A stretch of 64,000 nucleotides of DNA from Acidovorax sp. SRB_14 (GCF_012932145.1 NZ_MWOK01000001.1:1-64000), one strand, 5' to 3'; positions 33,596 through 42,309 are shown, counted from the stretch's first letter. The notes: generated from the letters alone by a model not told the origin. A program made the numbers and translations.

Positions 33596-34186
33596 CTAGA
33601 TCCAGCCCATCGCCCCCAGCAACGCGCCCGCGCCCAGCATCCACAGCAGGTGCAGCCGCGTGCGCCACACCAGCAGCATGGTGGCTGCGGTGAGCAGCCA
33701 CAGCGGCCAGTCGCTGGCCAGCTGGCCTTGGGCGCGGCCCAGCACCCAGGCGGTGGCCATGACCAGGCCGATCACGATGGGCGCCATGCCCTGCTTGAAG
33801 GCGCGCACGCCGCGGCGCTCGCGGTGCTTGTGCGCCCAGCGCGTGGCCAACCAGGTCAGGGTGGAGCTGGGCACCATGATCCCCAGCATGCACACCGCCA
33901 TGCCCAGCAGCCCGTACAGCCACCCCATGGCGCCGGTGCCGCCGGCGTTCAGGCCCACGTTCCAGCCCAGCAGCGCGATGAACAGCACGTTCGGCCCGGG
34001 CGCGGCCTGCGCCAGGGCGATGCTGGCGTTGAACTGCATCTCGCTCAGCCAGCCCTGGCGTTCGACCAGCAGGCGGTGCATTTCGGGCGCGGTGGCGATG
34101 GCGCCGCCCACGGCCAGCAGCGACAGCGACAGAAAGTAGACAAAGAGGTTGAGCCAGTCGAGAGGCTGCAGCACCAGGCCGGTCAT
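33596..34186 (-). CDS. chrA: chromate transporter, second half (CHR domain)
   Basis: The 196-residue protein is one CHR domain with about six hydrophobic segments. The usual motif is AQAAPGPNVLFIALLGWNVG, with GGAIATAPEMHRLLVERQGW earlier. It forms a pair with the upstream gene at 34183-34794. Short-chain CHR proteins of this kind are thought to work as a heterodimer with opposite topology and to export chromate. Start and stop overlap by ATGA, so the two are translationally coupled. The longer frame extending to 34591 is an out-of-frame shadow of the upstream gene. Confidence 0.88.
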   Translation of the reverse strand: MTGLVLQPLDWLNLFVYFLSLSLLAVGGAIATAPEMHRLLVERQGWLSEMQFNASIALAQAAPGPNVLFIALLGWNVGLNAGGTGAMGWLYGLLGMAVCMLGIMVPSSTLTWLATRWAHKHRERRGVRAFKQGMAPIVIGLVMATAWVLGRAQGQLASDWPLWLLTAATMLLVWRTRLHLLWMLGAGALLGAMGWI

Positions 34187-34794
34187 GGCGCGAGCTTTCG
34201 CCAGCTGAGCGCGCACGCTGCGCTGCCCAGCCCCAGCAGCACCCATGGCAGCGGCACGCGCAGCAAGGCCATGGCGGCAAACGTGGCGGCGGCAAAGGCT
34301 GCGCTTTGCAGCGGCCCCAGCGGGTGCAGGCGCAGCGCGGACAGCAGTTTGAGTCCGGTGCCCGCGATCAGCCCTGTCGCCACGGCGCCCATGCCGCGCA
34401 GCGCGCCCGCCACAGCCGGGTGCGTGGCCCACTGCGCATAGAGCACGGCAATGGCCAGCACCAGCGCCAGCGGAAAGGTGACCATGCCCGCCAATGCCGC
34501 CATGGCGCCGCGCAGGCCGAAGTAGCGGTCGCCGATCATGATCGACAGGTTGACCACGTTGGGCCCGGGCATCACCTGGGCCACGGCCCATTCTTCGATG
34601 AATTCCTCGTTCGTCATCCAGCGCTTGTGTTCGACCAGTTCGCGCTGCACCACCGCCATCACGCCGCCAAAGCCCTGCAGGGCCAGCCAGGTGAAGGACC
34701 AGAACAGGTCGGCGGGGTTGCGCGGCCGGGGCCGCTCGCCAATGCAGGGAAAAGGGGCTTCGAGAGCAGCCGGGGAGGGCAATGGCACTGGCAT
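34183..34794 (-). CDS. chrA: chromate transporter, first half (CHR domain)
   Basis: The 203-residue protein is the first CHR domain of a split ChrA pair. Motifs are FGGVMAVVQRELVEHKRWM, EEWAVAQVMPGPNVVNLSIM and GLRGAMAALAGM, with six hydrophobic segments. Substrate chromate is inferred from the family; short-chain pairs are also found where chromate is not the proven substrate. The start is ATG 34794, MPVPLPSPAAL; the first 30 residues are Pro-rich and cytosolic. No chrB or other metal regulator is adjacent. Confidence 0.88.
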   Translation of the reverse strand: MPVPLPSPAALEAPFPCIGERPRPRNPADLFWSFTWLALQGFGGVMAVVQRELVEHKRWMTNEEFIEEWAVAQVMPGPNVVNLSIMIGDRYFGLRGAMAALAGMVTFPLALVLAIAVLYAQWATHPAVAGALRGMGAVATGLIAGTGLKLLSALRLHPLGPLQSAAFAAATFAAMALLRVPLPWVLLGLGSAACALSWRKLAP

Positions 34795-35095
34795 AAAAAG
34801 AACGAAATCAGTCTCAAATGTAATGGTGGCCAGCGATGATAGCTATCAAATAAAGAGTAAGTTCCGGGATCCCCCGCACGCTGGCGCGTTTGAGGCCAAT
34901 GGTACGTCGGAAGCCGCGAGCGCTGGCCCTGCAGGCATCGCGAACCGCGATGCAGTCATCGGCAGGGCTGATGGCCAGGGTGGGCGTGAGAGGCATGCTG
35001 CGCCTCGGATTTGCACGCAGGCTTCTAAGATGCAGCGTGCGCCCCAAAAAGCGCGCCATCGGTTTTCAAGCCAAGCACATCAAGGGAGACACACA
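34795..35095. other. 301-bp intergenic region
   Basis: It separates the divergent chromate transporter and FAH-family genes. It contains a partial dispersed repeat at 34828-34860. Short open frames on both strands show no recognisable protein. No hairpin-based regulatory element or clear promoter was seen. Confidence 0.5.
34828..34860 (+). repeat. dispersed repeat, copy 4 (partial)
   Basis: It holds GGCCAGCG directly joined to ATAGCTATCAAAT, as if the central arm had been deleted. It is located upstream of the FAH-family gene. Confidence 0.55.
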
Positions 35096-35941
35096 ATGAA
35101 ACTGGTTCGTTATGGGCAGCCCGGCGCCGAGCGCGCGGGCCTGGTGGATGCGCAGGGCGTGTTGCGCGACCTGTCGATGTTGCTGCCCGACCTGGGGCCG
35201 GCGCAACTGGGCCCGCGCACGCTGTCGGCTCTGGCCGCCATCGACGCCAGCCGCCTGCCGGCCGTGGACGGCACCCCGCGCCTGGCCTGCCCCGTGGCCG
35301 GCGTGGGCAAGATCGTCTGCGTCGGCCTCAACTATGCCGACCACGCGCTGGAGGCCGGCATGCCGACACCGGCCGAACCCGTGCTGTTCATGAAGGCCAT
35401 CACCGCGCTCAGCGGCCCCAACGACCCGGTGCGCATTCCGCCGGGCGCGCAAAAGACCGACTGGGAGGTCGAGCTGGGCATCGTCATCGGCACCCGCGCC
35501 AGCCGCATCGCCGAGGCCGACGCGCTCGCCCACGTCGCCGGCTATGTGCTGGCCAACGACGTGTCGGAGCGCAGCTACCAGATCGAGCGCGGCGGCCAAT
35601 GGGACAAAGGCAAGGGCTGCGACACCTTCGCCCCCATCGGCCCCTGGCTGGCCACGGCCGACGAAGTGCCCGACCCGCACGCCATCGCGCTGTGGCTGGA
35701 GGTGAACGGCCGGCGCATGCAAGACGGCCACACGCGCAACTTCATCTTCGGCGTGCCCTCGGTGCTGGCCTACATCAGCCAGTTCATGACGCTGGAGCCC
35801 GGCGACATCGTGCTCACCGGCACGCCCGCCGGCGTCGGCCTGGGCCAGAAGCCCGCACCCTGGTTCCTGAAAGCCGGCGACACCATGCGCCTGGGCGCCA
35901 CTGGCCTGGGCGAGCAGACGCAGGTCTGCGTGGGAAGCTAA
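35096..35941 (+). CDS. fumarylacetoacetate hydrolase (FAH) family protein
   Basis: The 281-residue protein belongs to the FAH superfamily. Motifs are IVCVGLNYADHALEAGMP (about 73-90), the metal-binding Glu pair in TDWEVELGIVIG (about 121-132), Asp in VLANDVSER, and GDIVLTGTPAGVGLGQKP. Members hydrolyse or decarboxylate beta-diketo acids; this group is often called 2-hydroxyhepta-2,4-diene-1,7-dioate isomerase or ureidoglycolate lyase. The substrate is not deducible. The ATG at 35096 has AAGGGAG about 9 nt upstream. It is a single gene and not part of the distant mhp cluster. Confidence 0.86.
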   Translation: MKLVRYGQPGAERAGLVDAQGVLRDLSMLLPDLGPAQLGPRTLSALAAIDASRLPAVDGTPRLACPVAGVGKIVCVGLNYADHALEAGMPTPAEPVLFMKAITALSGPNDPVRIPPGAQKTDWEVELGIVIGTRASRIAEADALAHVAGYVLANDVSERSYQIERGGQWDKGKGCDTFAPIGPWLATADEVPDPHAIALWLEVNGRRMQDGHTRNFIFGVPSVLAYISQFMTLEPGDIVLTGTPAGVGLGQKPAPWFLKAGDTMRLGATGLGEQTQVCVGS

Positions 35942-36087
35942 GGTAAGGAGGTGAGCGCTGCCGCCCCGTGTTTTTCCGGTGGTAGCGCCAGCCATGCAAG
36001 CCAAAAAAACGCACAGGACGCGAGGTCTGGTGCGCGGTGTTCCAGGCCGCAGGCGACAGGCAGATCGCTGCCGCGCGCCGGGGCGTT

Positions 36088-36162
36088 TTAAAAAACGCCA
36101 AAAAGCATCAGCAGCAGAACGACGGTCAGTGGAACGCCAAGAATCCAGAGGATCACGGGCAT
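36088..36162 (-). CDS. 24-residue hydrophobic membrane peptide
   Basis: The peptide MPVILWILGVPLTVVLLLML plus FGVF is a single predicted membrane helix. The ATG is preceded by AGGAG at 6-7 nt (ATCAGGAGATATCC), a much better site than most long genes here have. I recall similar 22-30-residue peptides with a W-LGVP-LLL pattern in other proteobacteria, usually unannotated. The function is unknown. It lies alone on the minus strand between the FAH-family gene and the sugar dehydrogenase gene. The stop codon sits in a GGCGTTTT/AAAACGCC palindrome that could help terminate it. Confidence 0.65.
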   Translation of the reverse strand: MPVILWILGVPLTVVLLLMLFGVF

Positions 36163-36418
36163 GGATATCTCCTGATAGGTTGGTGGGAATGCGTTCACTG
36201 TAGAGGTGGCCTGCAGGCGCGCAGGTGGGCGGACTCCGTGTCGCGCCGTAGCCCCATGCCTACAGGCGCGGCGATTGCCGTGTAGCGCCCGACATCCATA
36301 TCAGCATTTGACCGACACGGTGGCGCGCATTCCTGCCGCACCATCGCAGCACGCGCGCTTGACCGTGTGGCAACGGCATGGGGCTTTTGCGATGGGCGGC
36401 GCCCTCGAAGGACCGGTC

Positions 36419-37819
36419 ATGTTGTCTTCGCTTTTTTCCGTGCGCTGCACGACCGCCGTGGTCATGGCGGCCATGGCGTGCGGGTGCTCCATGGCCGCTC
36501 CGGACGCCGGCGCGGCACCCGATGCGCCCGTGGGTGTCGGGCCGCATCCACGGCTGCCCGCGCCCGAGAAAAGCCTCCTGCCCACCGTCAACATTGCCCC
36601 CGCGCTGGGCTGGCCGCAGGGCCAGGGCCCCCAGGCCATGGCGGGCCTGACGGTGACGGCGCTGGCCCGCGGGCTAGACCATCCACGCTGGGTCTATGTC
36701 TTGCCCAATGGCGACGTGCTGGTGGCCGAGAGCAACAAGCCCGACAAGCCCACCGATGCCGACAAGGACAACAAGGGCATCAAGGGCTGGGTGATGGGCA
36801 AGGTCATGAAGCGCGCCGGTGCCGGCGTGGCATCGGCCGACCGCATCACACTGCTGCGCGACACCAATGGCGATGGTGTGGCCGATACGCGCAGCGTCTT
36901 TTTGCAGAACCTGCGCTCGCCCTTTGGCATGGCGCTGGTCGGCAACGACTTCTATGTCGCCACCACCGAGTCCGTACTCCGTTTTCCGTACACCGAGGGC
37001 CAGACCCGCATCACCGCCGCGCCCACCCTGTTGACCGATTTGCCCGGCGGCAACATCAACCACCACTGGACCAAGAGCCTGATTGCCAGCCGCGACGCCA
37101 CGAAGCTCTATGCCACCGTGGGATCGAACAGCAACATTGGCGAAAACGGCATGGCGGCCGAAGAGGGCCGTGCCGCCATCTGGGAAATCGACCGCACCAG
37201 CGGCGCAAAGCGCCTGTTTGCCAGCGGCCTGCGCAACCCCAACGGCATGGACTGGGCTTCCGACACCGGCGCGCTGTGGACGGTGGTGAACGAGCGCGAT
37301 GAGCTCGGCAACGATTTGGTGCCCGACTACCTCACGTCCGTCAAAGACGGCGCGTTTTACGGCTGGCCCTACAGCTATTTCGGCCAGCACGTGGACGAGC
37401 GCGTCAAGCCCCAGCGGCCCGACCTGGTGGCCAAGGCGATTGCGCCCGACTACGCGCTGGGCAGCCATGTGGCCCCGCTGGGCATGGCATTTGCCCAAGG
37501 CCAGGCGCTTGCGCCGCAGCTCGCCAGCGGTGCCTTCATTGGCGAACACGGCTCGTGGAACCGCAAACCCCTGAGCGGCTACAAGGTGGTGTTTGTGCCC
37601 TTTGACAAGGGCCAGCCCAGCGGCCTGCCCCTGGACGTGCTCACGGGATTTTTGAGTGAAGACGGCAAGGCCTTTGGCCGCCCTGTGGGCGTGGCGATCG
37701 ACCCGCGTGGCGCGCTGCTGGTGGCCGACGATGTCGGCAATGTGGTCTGGCGCGTCACCGGCGGCCAGTTCAACGCCAACGCATCGGCTGCCAGCGCCGC
37801 ACAGCCCGGCAAACGTTGA
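36419..37819 (+). CDS. PQQ-type sugar/sorbosone dehydrogenase, exported
   Basis: The 466-residue protein has an N-terminal signal (about 1-24, with Cys at the end of MAAMACGC). It may be a lipoprotein, though the lipobox is weak. The body is a six-bladed propeller of the glucose/sorbosone dehydrogenase class: GLDHPRWVYVLPNGDVLVAE, DRITLLRDTNGDGVADTRS, LRSPFGMALVGNDFYVA, NHHWTKSLIAS, then GLRNPNGMDW and GEHGSWNRKPLSGYKVVFVP. These enzymes oxidise sugars in the periplasm with PQQ. No PQQ synthesis gene is nearby and the substrate is unknown. ATG 36419 has AAGGA about 8 nt upstream. A Lys/Asp-rich loop sits at about residues 105-120. Confidence 0.83.
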   Translation: MLSSLFSVRCTTAVVMAAMACGCSMAAPDAGAAPDAPVGVGPHPRLPAPEKSLLPTVNIAPALGWPQGQGPQAMAGLTVTALARGLDHPRWVYVLPNGDVLVAESNKPDKPTDADKDNKGIKGWVMGKVMKRAGAGVASADRITLLRDTNGDGVADTRSVFLQNLRSPFGMALVGNDFYVATTESVLRFPYTEGQTRITAAPTLLTDLPGGNINHHWTKSLIASRDATKLYATVGSNSNIGENGMAAEEGRAAIWEIDRTSGAKRLFASGLRNPNGMDWASDTGALWTVVNERDELGNDLVPDYLTSVKDGAFYGWPYSYFGQHVDERVKPQRPDLVAKAIAPDYALGSHVAPLGMAFAQGQALAPQLASGAFIGEHGSWNRKPLSGYKVVFVPFDKGQPSGLPLDVLTGFLSEDGKAFGRPVGVAIDPRGALLVADDVGNVVWRVTGGQFNANASAASAAQPGKR

Positions 37820-37926
37820 GCCACAGCGCAGGCCGCCGCGAATGGGTAAGGCACCGATGCTGCGGCCTGCCCCGTGCCCGCCTGAGCCTCTGTTTGCGCC
37901 GCTGGGGCGGGTTCTTGCGCGCTCTG

Positions 37927-37949
37927 CGAACGGTGGCCACCGCCGTTCG
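37927..37949 (+). other. hairpin before the Na+/H+ antiporter gene
   Basis: An inverted repeat CGAACGG...CCGTTCG with a 9-nt loop lies 23 nt before the ATG at 37973, followed by TTCGGCGGC. It has no T tract, so it is not a terminator. It could affect translation of the antiporter mRNA. Confidence 0.35.
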
Positions 37950-37972
37950 GCGGCAGGCGCGGTGGGGCTCCC

Positions 37973-39331
37973 ATGGCGGTAGAGCCCGCCACCGTCGGGT
38001 TCATGGTGATCGGCGCGCTGCTGATTGCCATGACCATGGGCAACTCGCTGATCGCGCGCTTGCCGGTCAGCGCGTCCATGCTCTACCTGCTGGTCGGCGT
38101 GGGGCTGGGGCCTGCGGGTCTGGGCCTGCTGGTGCTTGATCCGTTCCAGGATGACCGCGCGCTGATCGAGCGGCTGACCGAAATTGCCGTGCTGATCTCG
38201 CTGTTCACTGCCGGCCTCAAGCTGGATTTGCCGCTGCGCGACCCGCGCTGGCGCATCCCGGTGCGCTTGGCGACGGTGTCGATGGGCATCAACGTGGGGG
38301 TCGTCACGGCGCTGGGGTACGGGCTGCTGGGCTTGTCACTGGGGGCGGCCGTGGTGCTGGCGGCCATCTTGTCGCCCACCGACCCGGTGCTGGCGTCCGA
38401 TGTGCAGGTGGCCCGGGGCGGCGACCGCGACCGCCTGCGCTTTGGCTTGACCGGCGAGGGCGGGCTCAACGATGGCACCGCCTTTCCGTTCGTCATGCTG
38501 GGGCTGGGCCTGCTGCATGTGCACGACCTGGGCACGGGAGGCTGGCGCTGGTGGGCGGTGGACGTGGTGTGGGCCGCGGCTGGCGGCCTGGCCATCGGCT
38601 ATGCACTGGGCGCCCTGGTCGGGCGCGCGATTCTGGTTTTGCGCACGCGCCACCACGAAGCGCTCGGGGCCGACGAATTCCTCGCACTGGGCCTGATTGC
38701 GCTGGCGTACGGCGTGGCGCTGTGGCTCAACGCCTACGGTTTTTTGGCGGTGTTTGCCGCCGGCCTGGCACTGCGCCGGCTCGAACCCGTGGCGCAGGCT
38801 GCGCCGGTGGCCGCGCGCGTGCGCAAGAGCCCTGCGGGGGCGCCAGTGTCGGCAGAACACGCCCCGAGCGCGGAGGGCGCCGACGTGCCCGAGCAGCTCA
38901 TGCGTGCCGTGGCCCGCTTCAACACCGAACTCGAGCACGTGGCCGAGGTGGCCGTGGTGCTGGTGGTAGGTGCGCTGTTGACCTGGGTGCAATGGGACTG
39001 GCGCATGCTGTGGTTCGTGCCCCTGCTGTTCGTGCTGGTGCGGCCGCTGGCCGTGGTCAGCGGGCTGTGGGGCGCGCCCGTGGCACGCCCGCAGCGGCGC
39101 CTGATCGCCTGGTTCGGCATTCGCGGCATTGGCTCGGTGTACTACCTGGTGTATGCCATCGGCCACGCGCTGGAGCCGGCGCTGGCGCGCCAGCTGCTGT
39201 CCATCACGCTCACCGTCGTCGTCGCCTCCGTGGTGCTGCACGGCATCTCGGTCACGCCGCTGATGCAGCGCTACGAAAAGCGGCGCAAGCACGCTCGCCA
39301 CCGCTTGCGCTCCGGCAAGCGCGGCGAATAG
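37973..39331 (+). CDS. sodium:proton antiporter, CPA1/NhaP type
   Basis: The 452-residue membrane protein has 11-13 hydrophobic segments. The conserved antiporter motifs are LAAILSPTDPVLASDVQVA and LTGEGGLNDGTAFPFVM (about 158-175), where the Asp residues are expected to bind cation and proton. AWFGIRGIGSVYYLVYA lies near the end. A cytosolic low-complexity loop of about 35 residues interrupts the helices at about 280-320. The C-terminus is short and basic (RRKHARHRLRSGKRGE), without a regulatory domain. The cation (Na+ or K+) is not deducible. The ribosome binding site before ATG 37973 is weak. Confidence 0.87.
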   Translation: MAVEPATVGFMVIGALLIAMTMGNSLIARLPVSASMLYLLVGVGLGPAGLGLLVLDPFQDDRALIERLTEIAVLISLFTAGLKLDLPLRDPRWRIPVRLATVSMGINVGVVTALGYGLLGLSLGAAVVLAAILSPTDPVLASDVQVARGGDRDRLRFGLTGEGGLNDGTAFPFVMLGLGLLHVHDLGTGGWRWWAVDVVWAAAGGLAIGYALGALVGRAILVLRTRHHEALGADEFLALGLIALAYGVALWLNAYGFLAVFAAGLALRRLEPVAQAAPVAARVRKSPAGAPVSAEHAPSAEGADVPEQLMRAVARFNTELEHVAEVAVVLVVGALLTWVQWDWRMLWFVPLLFVLVRPLAVVSGLWGAPVARPQRRLIAWFGIRGIGSVYYLVYAIGHALEPALARQLLSITLTVVVASVVLHGISVTPLMQRYEKRRKHARHRLRSGKRGE

Positions 39332-39676
39332 TGCGCAGCCGCGGATGGCACGGCGGTGCTAGCGGCCGGCGACGAGCCAAGGCAGCGCGCACTCGCCGCC
39401 CCTGTTCTTGTGTTTATGAATGAAAAAGGCCTTTTGATCAATGCAGGCATGCGCTTGTAGCTATGAATATAATAGCTTTCAGCGCGCCCGGGATCAGCCC
39501 TTCACCGCGTCCCCCCGTTCGATCGCAAAGTCGCCCGGCATCACCACTCCCTGTCTCTCCGCGTCTTCGCTGTGTCCGAGCCCGCGGGGACGCCGCCTAC
39601 CCACCGCCACCGCCCGCGCTTGACGGAGGCTCCCTGTGGCCCCTAACCTGCCGGGCTCCACACGACGAAAGACCGC
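39332..39676. other. 345-bp intergenic region
   Basis: It lies between the antiporter and the VIT-type transporter genes. It holds dispersed repeat copy 5 (39425-39478). The rest, about 200 bp before the transporter gene, contains no promoter I can identify. I looked for a manganese-responsive riboswitch and saw no convincing fold. Confidence 0.45.
39425..39478 (+). repeat. dispersed repeat, copy 5
   Basis: It reads AAAAGGCCTTTTGATC at the left and ATGCGCTTGTAGCTATGAA at the right, followed by ATAATAGCTT. The central arm is diverged. Confidence 0.65.
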
Positions 39677-40387
39677 ATGACCTCCGCCACCCGCCGCCTG
39701 CACCTGGAGCGCCACCGCAGCGACCGCATTGGCTGGCTGCGCGCCGCCGTGCTGGGCGCCAACGACGGCATCGTCTCCACCGCGAGCCTCGTGGTGGGCG
39801 TGGCGGCGGCGCAGGTCAGCCCGTCTGCCATCGTCATGACGGCGGTGGCGGGCCTTGTGGCCGGTGCCATGTCGATGGCGGCGGGCGAATACGTGTCGGT
39901 GCACTCGCAGGCCGATACCGAAAAAGCCGACCTCGACCGCGAACGCCGCGAACTGGCGGCCGACCCGCTGGCCGAAGAGCGCGAGCTGGCCACCATCTAC
40001 GAGCGCCGCGGCCTGGACGCCGTGCTGGCGCAGCAGGTGGCCCGGCAGCTCATGGCGCACGACGCGCTGGGCGCGCACGCGCGCGACGAGCTCGAAGTCT
40101 CCCCGGCCCTGGCCGCCCGCCCGGTGCAGGCCGCGCTGACGTCGGCTGCCAGCTTTGCCGCGGGCGCCGCCTTGCCCCTGTTGGTGGCGGTCGCGGCGCC
40201 GGCGGGCAGCCTGCTGGTCTGGGTGCCCGGCACCGCGCTGGTCTTTTTGGCCCTGCTCGGCGCCCTGGCCGCGCGCACCGGCGGCGCCAGCCAGGGGGTG
40301 GGCGCCTGGCGCGTGACCTTCTGGGGCGCGCTCGCCATGGCCATCACGGCCGGCGTCGGGGCGCTGTTCGGGGCGCCGGTGGGATGA
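39677..40387 (+). CDS. VIT1/CCC1-family iron/manganese transporter
   Basis: The 236-residue protein has the family signature at its first helix, LRAAVLGANDGIVSTASLVVG (broken by residue 20; about 21-40), and AGAMSMAAGEYVSVHSQADTE (about 62-82). A charged cytosolic domain (about 85-145) with a Glu-rich metal-binding pattern follows, then three C-terminal helices. Members export or store ferrous iron or manganese. The ATG at 39677 has GAAAGA about 7 nt upstream. It is a single gene; its 3' end faces the XRE regulator gene across a dispersed repeat. Confidence 0.87.
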   Translation: MTSATRRLHLERHRSDRIGWLRAAVLGANDGIVSTASLVVGVAAAQVSPSAIVMTAVAGLVAGAMSMAAGEYVSVHSQADTEKADLDRERRELAADPLAEERELATIYERRGLDAVLAQQVARQLMAHDALGAHARDELEVSPALAARPVQAALTSAASFAAGAALPLLVAVAAPAGSLLVWVPGTALVFLALLGALAARTGGASQGVGAWRVTFWGALAMAITAGVGALFGAPVG

Positions 40388-40407
40388 GGGCGCCGTGCCC
40401 GCCAGAA

Positions 40408-40464
40408 TATGAGCCGAAATGGGCTCTAGCGCATGCTGGGTAAGCGTTGATAGCTGCAAATAGA
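40408..40464 (+). repeat. dispersed repeat, copy 6
   Basis: It reads GAAATGGGCTCTAGCGC, then GGGTAAGCGTTGATAGCTGC and AAATAGAG. It lies between the convergent VIT-type and XRE genes. Confidence 0.75.
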
Positions 40465-40480
40465 GAAGCGCTTGCTGCGC

Positions 40481-40786
40481 TCACACCGTGCCCGGGTTGC
40501 CCTCGGCGGAAGACGAGGCGTCCAGGCCGCCGGGCTGGCCGAGGGGGGCGCCGCCGGACTGGATGAAGTCCTGCACCGCCGCGCGCAGGTGGCGCGGCAC
40601 GGCGACCAACTCCAGGCCGAGCACGCGGGCCATTTCCTGCAGGGTGGACAGGCGCGGGTCCAGGCTGCCGCCTTCGAGCCGCTGCACGGTCATGCGGCTG
40701 AGGCCCGCGCGTTCGGCCAGTTCGGCCTGGGTGAGGTGGTGGGCCTTGCGCGCGCGGGCCAGGCTGGGAATGAGATCGGGGTCCAT
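40481..40786 (-). CDS. XRE-family helix-turn-helix regulator
   Basis: The 101-residue protein has a Cro/CI-type helix-turn-helix at about 8-62 (ARKAHHLTQAELAERAGLSR, then MTVQRLEGGSLDPRLSTLQE). The C-terminal tail is flexible, Gly/Pro/Ser-rich. The pattern with LGLELVAVP resembles the HipB-like antitoxin/regulator group. No HipA or other toxin gene is adjacent; the upstream neighbour on the same strand is a dihydrolipoyl-dehydrogenase-like gene 95 bp away. The target is unknown. Confidence 0.8.
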   Translation of the reverse strand: MDPDLIPSLARARKAHHLTQAELAERAGLSRMTVQRLEGGSLDPRLSTLQEMARVLGLELVAVPRHLRAAVQDFIQSGGAPLGQPGGLDASSSAEGNPGTV

Positions 40787-40881
40787 GTGCAGTTTTATAC
40801 GCTTTTTGTGCCCAGGGCGCAGACCACCTGCCAGCCATGGCCCCGGTACCGAGATGGCATGGTTCAGCCCGTGTGCCTGCC

Positions 40882-42309
40882 TCAGTCGAGCGCGTCTGAG
40901 CCGATGGCGCTGCAGGTGGCGAGGTCGGATTCGCTGGTTTGGGGCAGCTGGCGAGCCGCGTCGCGCAGGGCGGTGCGCAGGCCTTCCTCCAACACGGGGT
41001 GGTAGAAGGGCATGCCCAGCAGCTGCGCCACGGTGAGCTGTTGGGCCATGGCCAGGGCCAGCAGGTGGGCCAGGTGCTCGCCGGCCGGGGCGCAGAGCTC
41101 GGCGCCCAGCAGGCGGCCGCTGGCCTGGTCGGCATAGACGTTCAGGCGCCCTGCGTTGCGCTGGCCAGCGCGCGCGCGGCCCTGGCGGGCAAAGTCCACG
41201 CTGCCGGTGACGAACACCAGGCCGTCCTGCTGTTGCAGCGCCGTCAGGCCCTGGCCGACCACGGCGGCATTGGGCTCGGAGAACACGATGGCCAGCGGCG
41301 TGCGGCGCTGAAAGCAGCGCGGCGCAGGCGCCAGGGCATTCATGCCGGCAATGTGGCCTTCGTCGGCCGCTTCATGCAGCAGGGGCCGGTGATTGTGCGC
41401 GTCCCCGGCCAGGTACACGGGCAGGTCGGCCACCTGCAGGCTCTGCGGGTTGACGGGGGGCATGCCGTGCTTGTCGAGCGCCACGCCGAGCGTTTCCAAC
41501 CCCAGGCCGGCGAGCTGGGGGCGCCGGCCGATGGCGACCAGAACCTGGTCGACCACGGTGCGCCGCGTGCCGCTGCGCACTTCGATGCCGCCGTCGACGG
41601 CATGCAGCGTGGCTTGGGCGCCGACGTGCAGCGTGAATTCGCCCTGTAGCGCCTCGCGCAGCGCGGCGTTGACCGACGCGTCGCTCAGCCCGGCGAGCAG
41701 GTCGCGTGTGGCGTAGCCGTGCACCTCTACCCCCAGGCGGGCGAGTGCCTGCGCCATCTCCAGGCCCAGCGGACCCATGCCGACCACGGCCATGCGCGGG
41801 CCCAGCGTGGTCTGCTCGAACAGCGTATCGGTGGTGAGCACGCGCGCACCCAGCGCTTGCCACTCGGGCGGCAGCACGGGCTGCGATCCCGGCGCCAGAA
41901 CGACGCTTTTGGCGCTGTAGGTCTGGCCGTTAACCTGCACCTGCGTGGGGCCGAGCAGGCGCGCGCGGCCGGCCACGCTGCGTGCGCCCAGCGCGTCGGT
42001 GATGCCCACCGTGCCGGCCACGAAGCTGTCGCGCAGCGTGCGCACACGGCGCAGCACGGCAGGCAGATCGGCCGCCAGGGCCGCGCCGCCGGTGATGCCG
42101 AACTCTTCGAAGCTGTGGCGGCGGTGGAACGCGATGGCCGCCTCGATCAGCAGCTTGGACGGCATACAGCCCACGCGCGCGCACGTGGTGCCGTAGGGGC
42201 CGTCGTTGACGATGAGGAAGCGGTCGGTGCGCTTGCGCACCTCGCGCAGCGCGGCCAGGCCGGCCGAGCCGGCGCCGACGATGACAGCGTCGAGGGGGGC
42301 GTTGTCCAT
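40882..42309 (-). CDS. dihydrolipoyl dehydrogenase-like pyridine nucleotide-disulfide oxidoreductase
   Basis: The 475-residue flavoprotein has FAD motif DAVIVGAGSAGLAALREVRK (about 7-26). The redox-active disulfide is in TTCARVGCMPSKLLIEA (Cys pair about 46 and 51), the NAD motif is MAVVGMGPLGLEMAQALARL, the second FAD motif is LPVYLAGDAHNHRPLLHEA, and the C-terminal active-site His is in FYHPVLEEGLRTAL. The order and length match lipoamide dehydrogenase/mercuric reductase. The active-site base His followed by PVLEE, not the usual HAHPTLSE, suggests a divergent, non-complex-bound reductase. ATG 42309 begins the conserved region; no 2-oxoacid dehydrogenase gene is nearby. Confidence 0.84.
   Translation of the reverse strand: MDNAPLDAVIVGAGSAGLAALREVRKRTDRFLIVNDGPYGTTCARVGCMPSKLLIEAAIAFHRRHSFEEFGITGGAALAADLPAVLRRVRTLRDSFVAGTVGITDALGARSVAGRARLLGPTQVQVNGQTYSAKSVVLAPGSQPVLPPEWQALGARVLTTDTLFEQTTLGPRMAVVGMGPLGLEMAQALARLGVEVHGYATRDLLAGLSDASVNAALREALQGEFTLHVGAQATLHAVDGGIEVRSGTRRTVVDQVLVAIGRRPQLAGLGLETLGVALDKHGMPPVNPQSLQVADLPVYLAGDAHNHRPLLHEAADEGHIAGMNALAPAPRCFQRRTPLAIVFSEPNAAVVGQGLTALQQQDGLVFVTGSVDFARQGRARAGQRNAGRLNVYADQASGRLLGAELCAPAGEHLAHLLALAMAQQLTVAQLLGMPFYHPVLEEGLRTALRDAARQLPQTSESDLATCSAIGSDALD

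Noticed and set aside
34814-35099. Small frames in the 301-bp gap before the FAH gene
   Set aside because: Both strands have 60-80-codon frames with Arg-rich composition, no good start site and no motif.
35951-36090. GTG frame of about 45 codons after the FAH gene
   Set aside because: The ribosome binding sequence overlaps the start codon, the translation is Ser/Ala/Arg-rich, and there is no family similarity.
39494-39541. Short minus-strand frame MPGDFAIERGDAVKG with a GGGAG site
   Set aside because: Only 15 codons, no similarity I can name, and the longer frame runs antisense through the transporter gene.
39500-39676. Manganese (yybP-ykoY) riboswitch before the VIT-type transporter
   Set aside because: No convincing stem and conserved loop sequence was found; the G/C-rich region could fold by chance.
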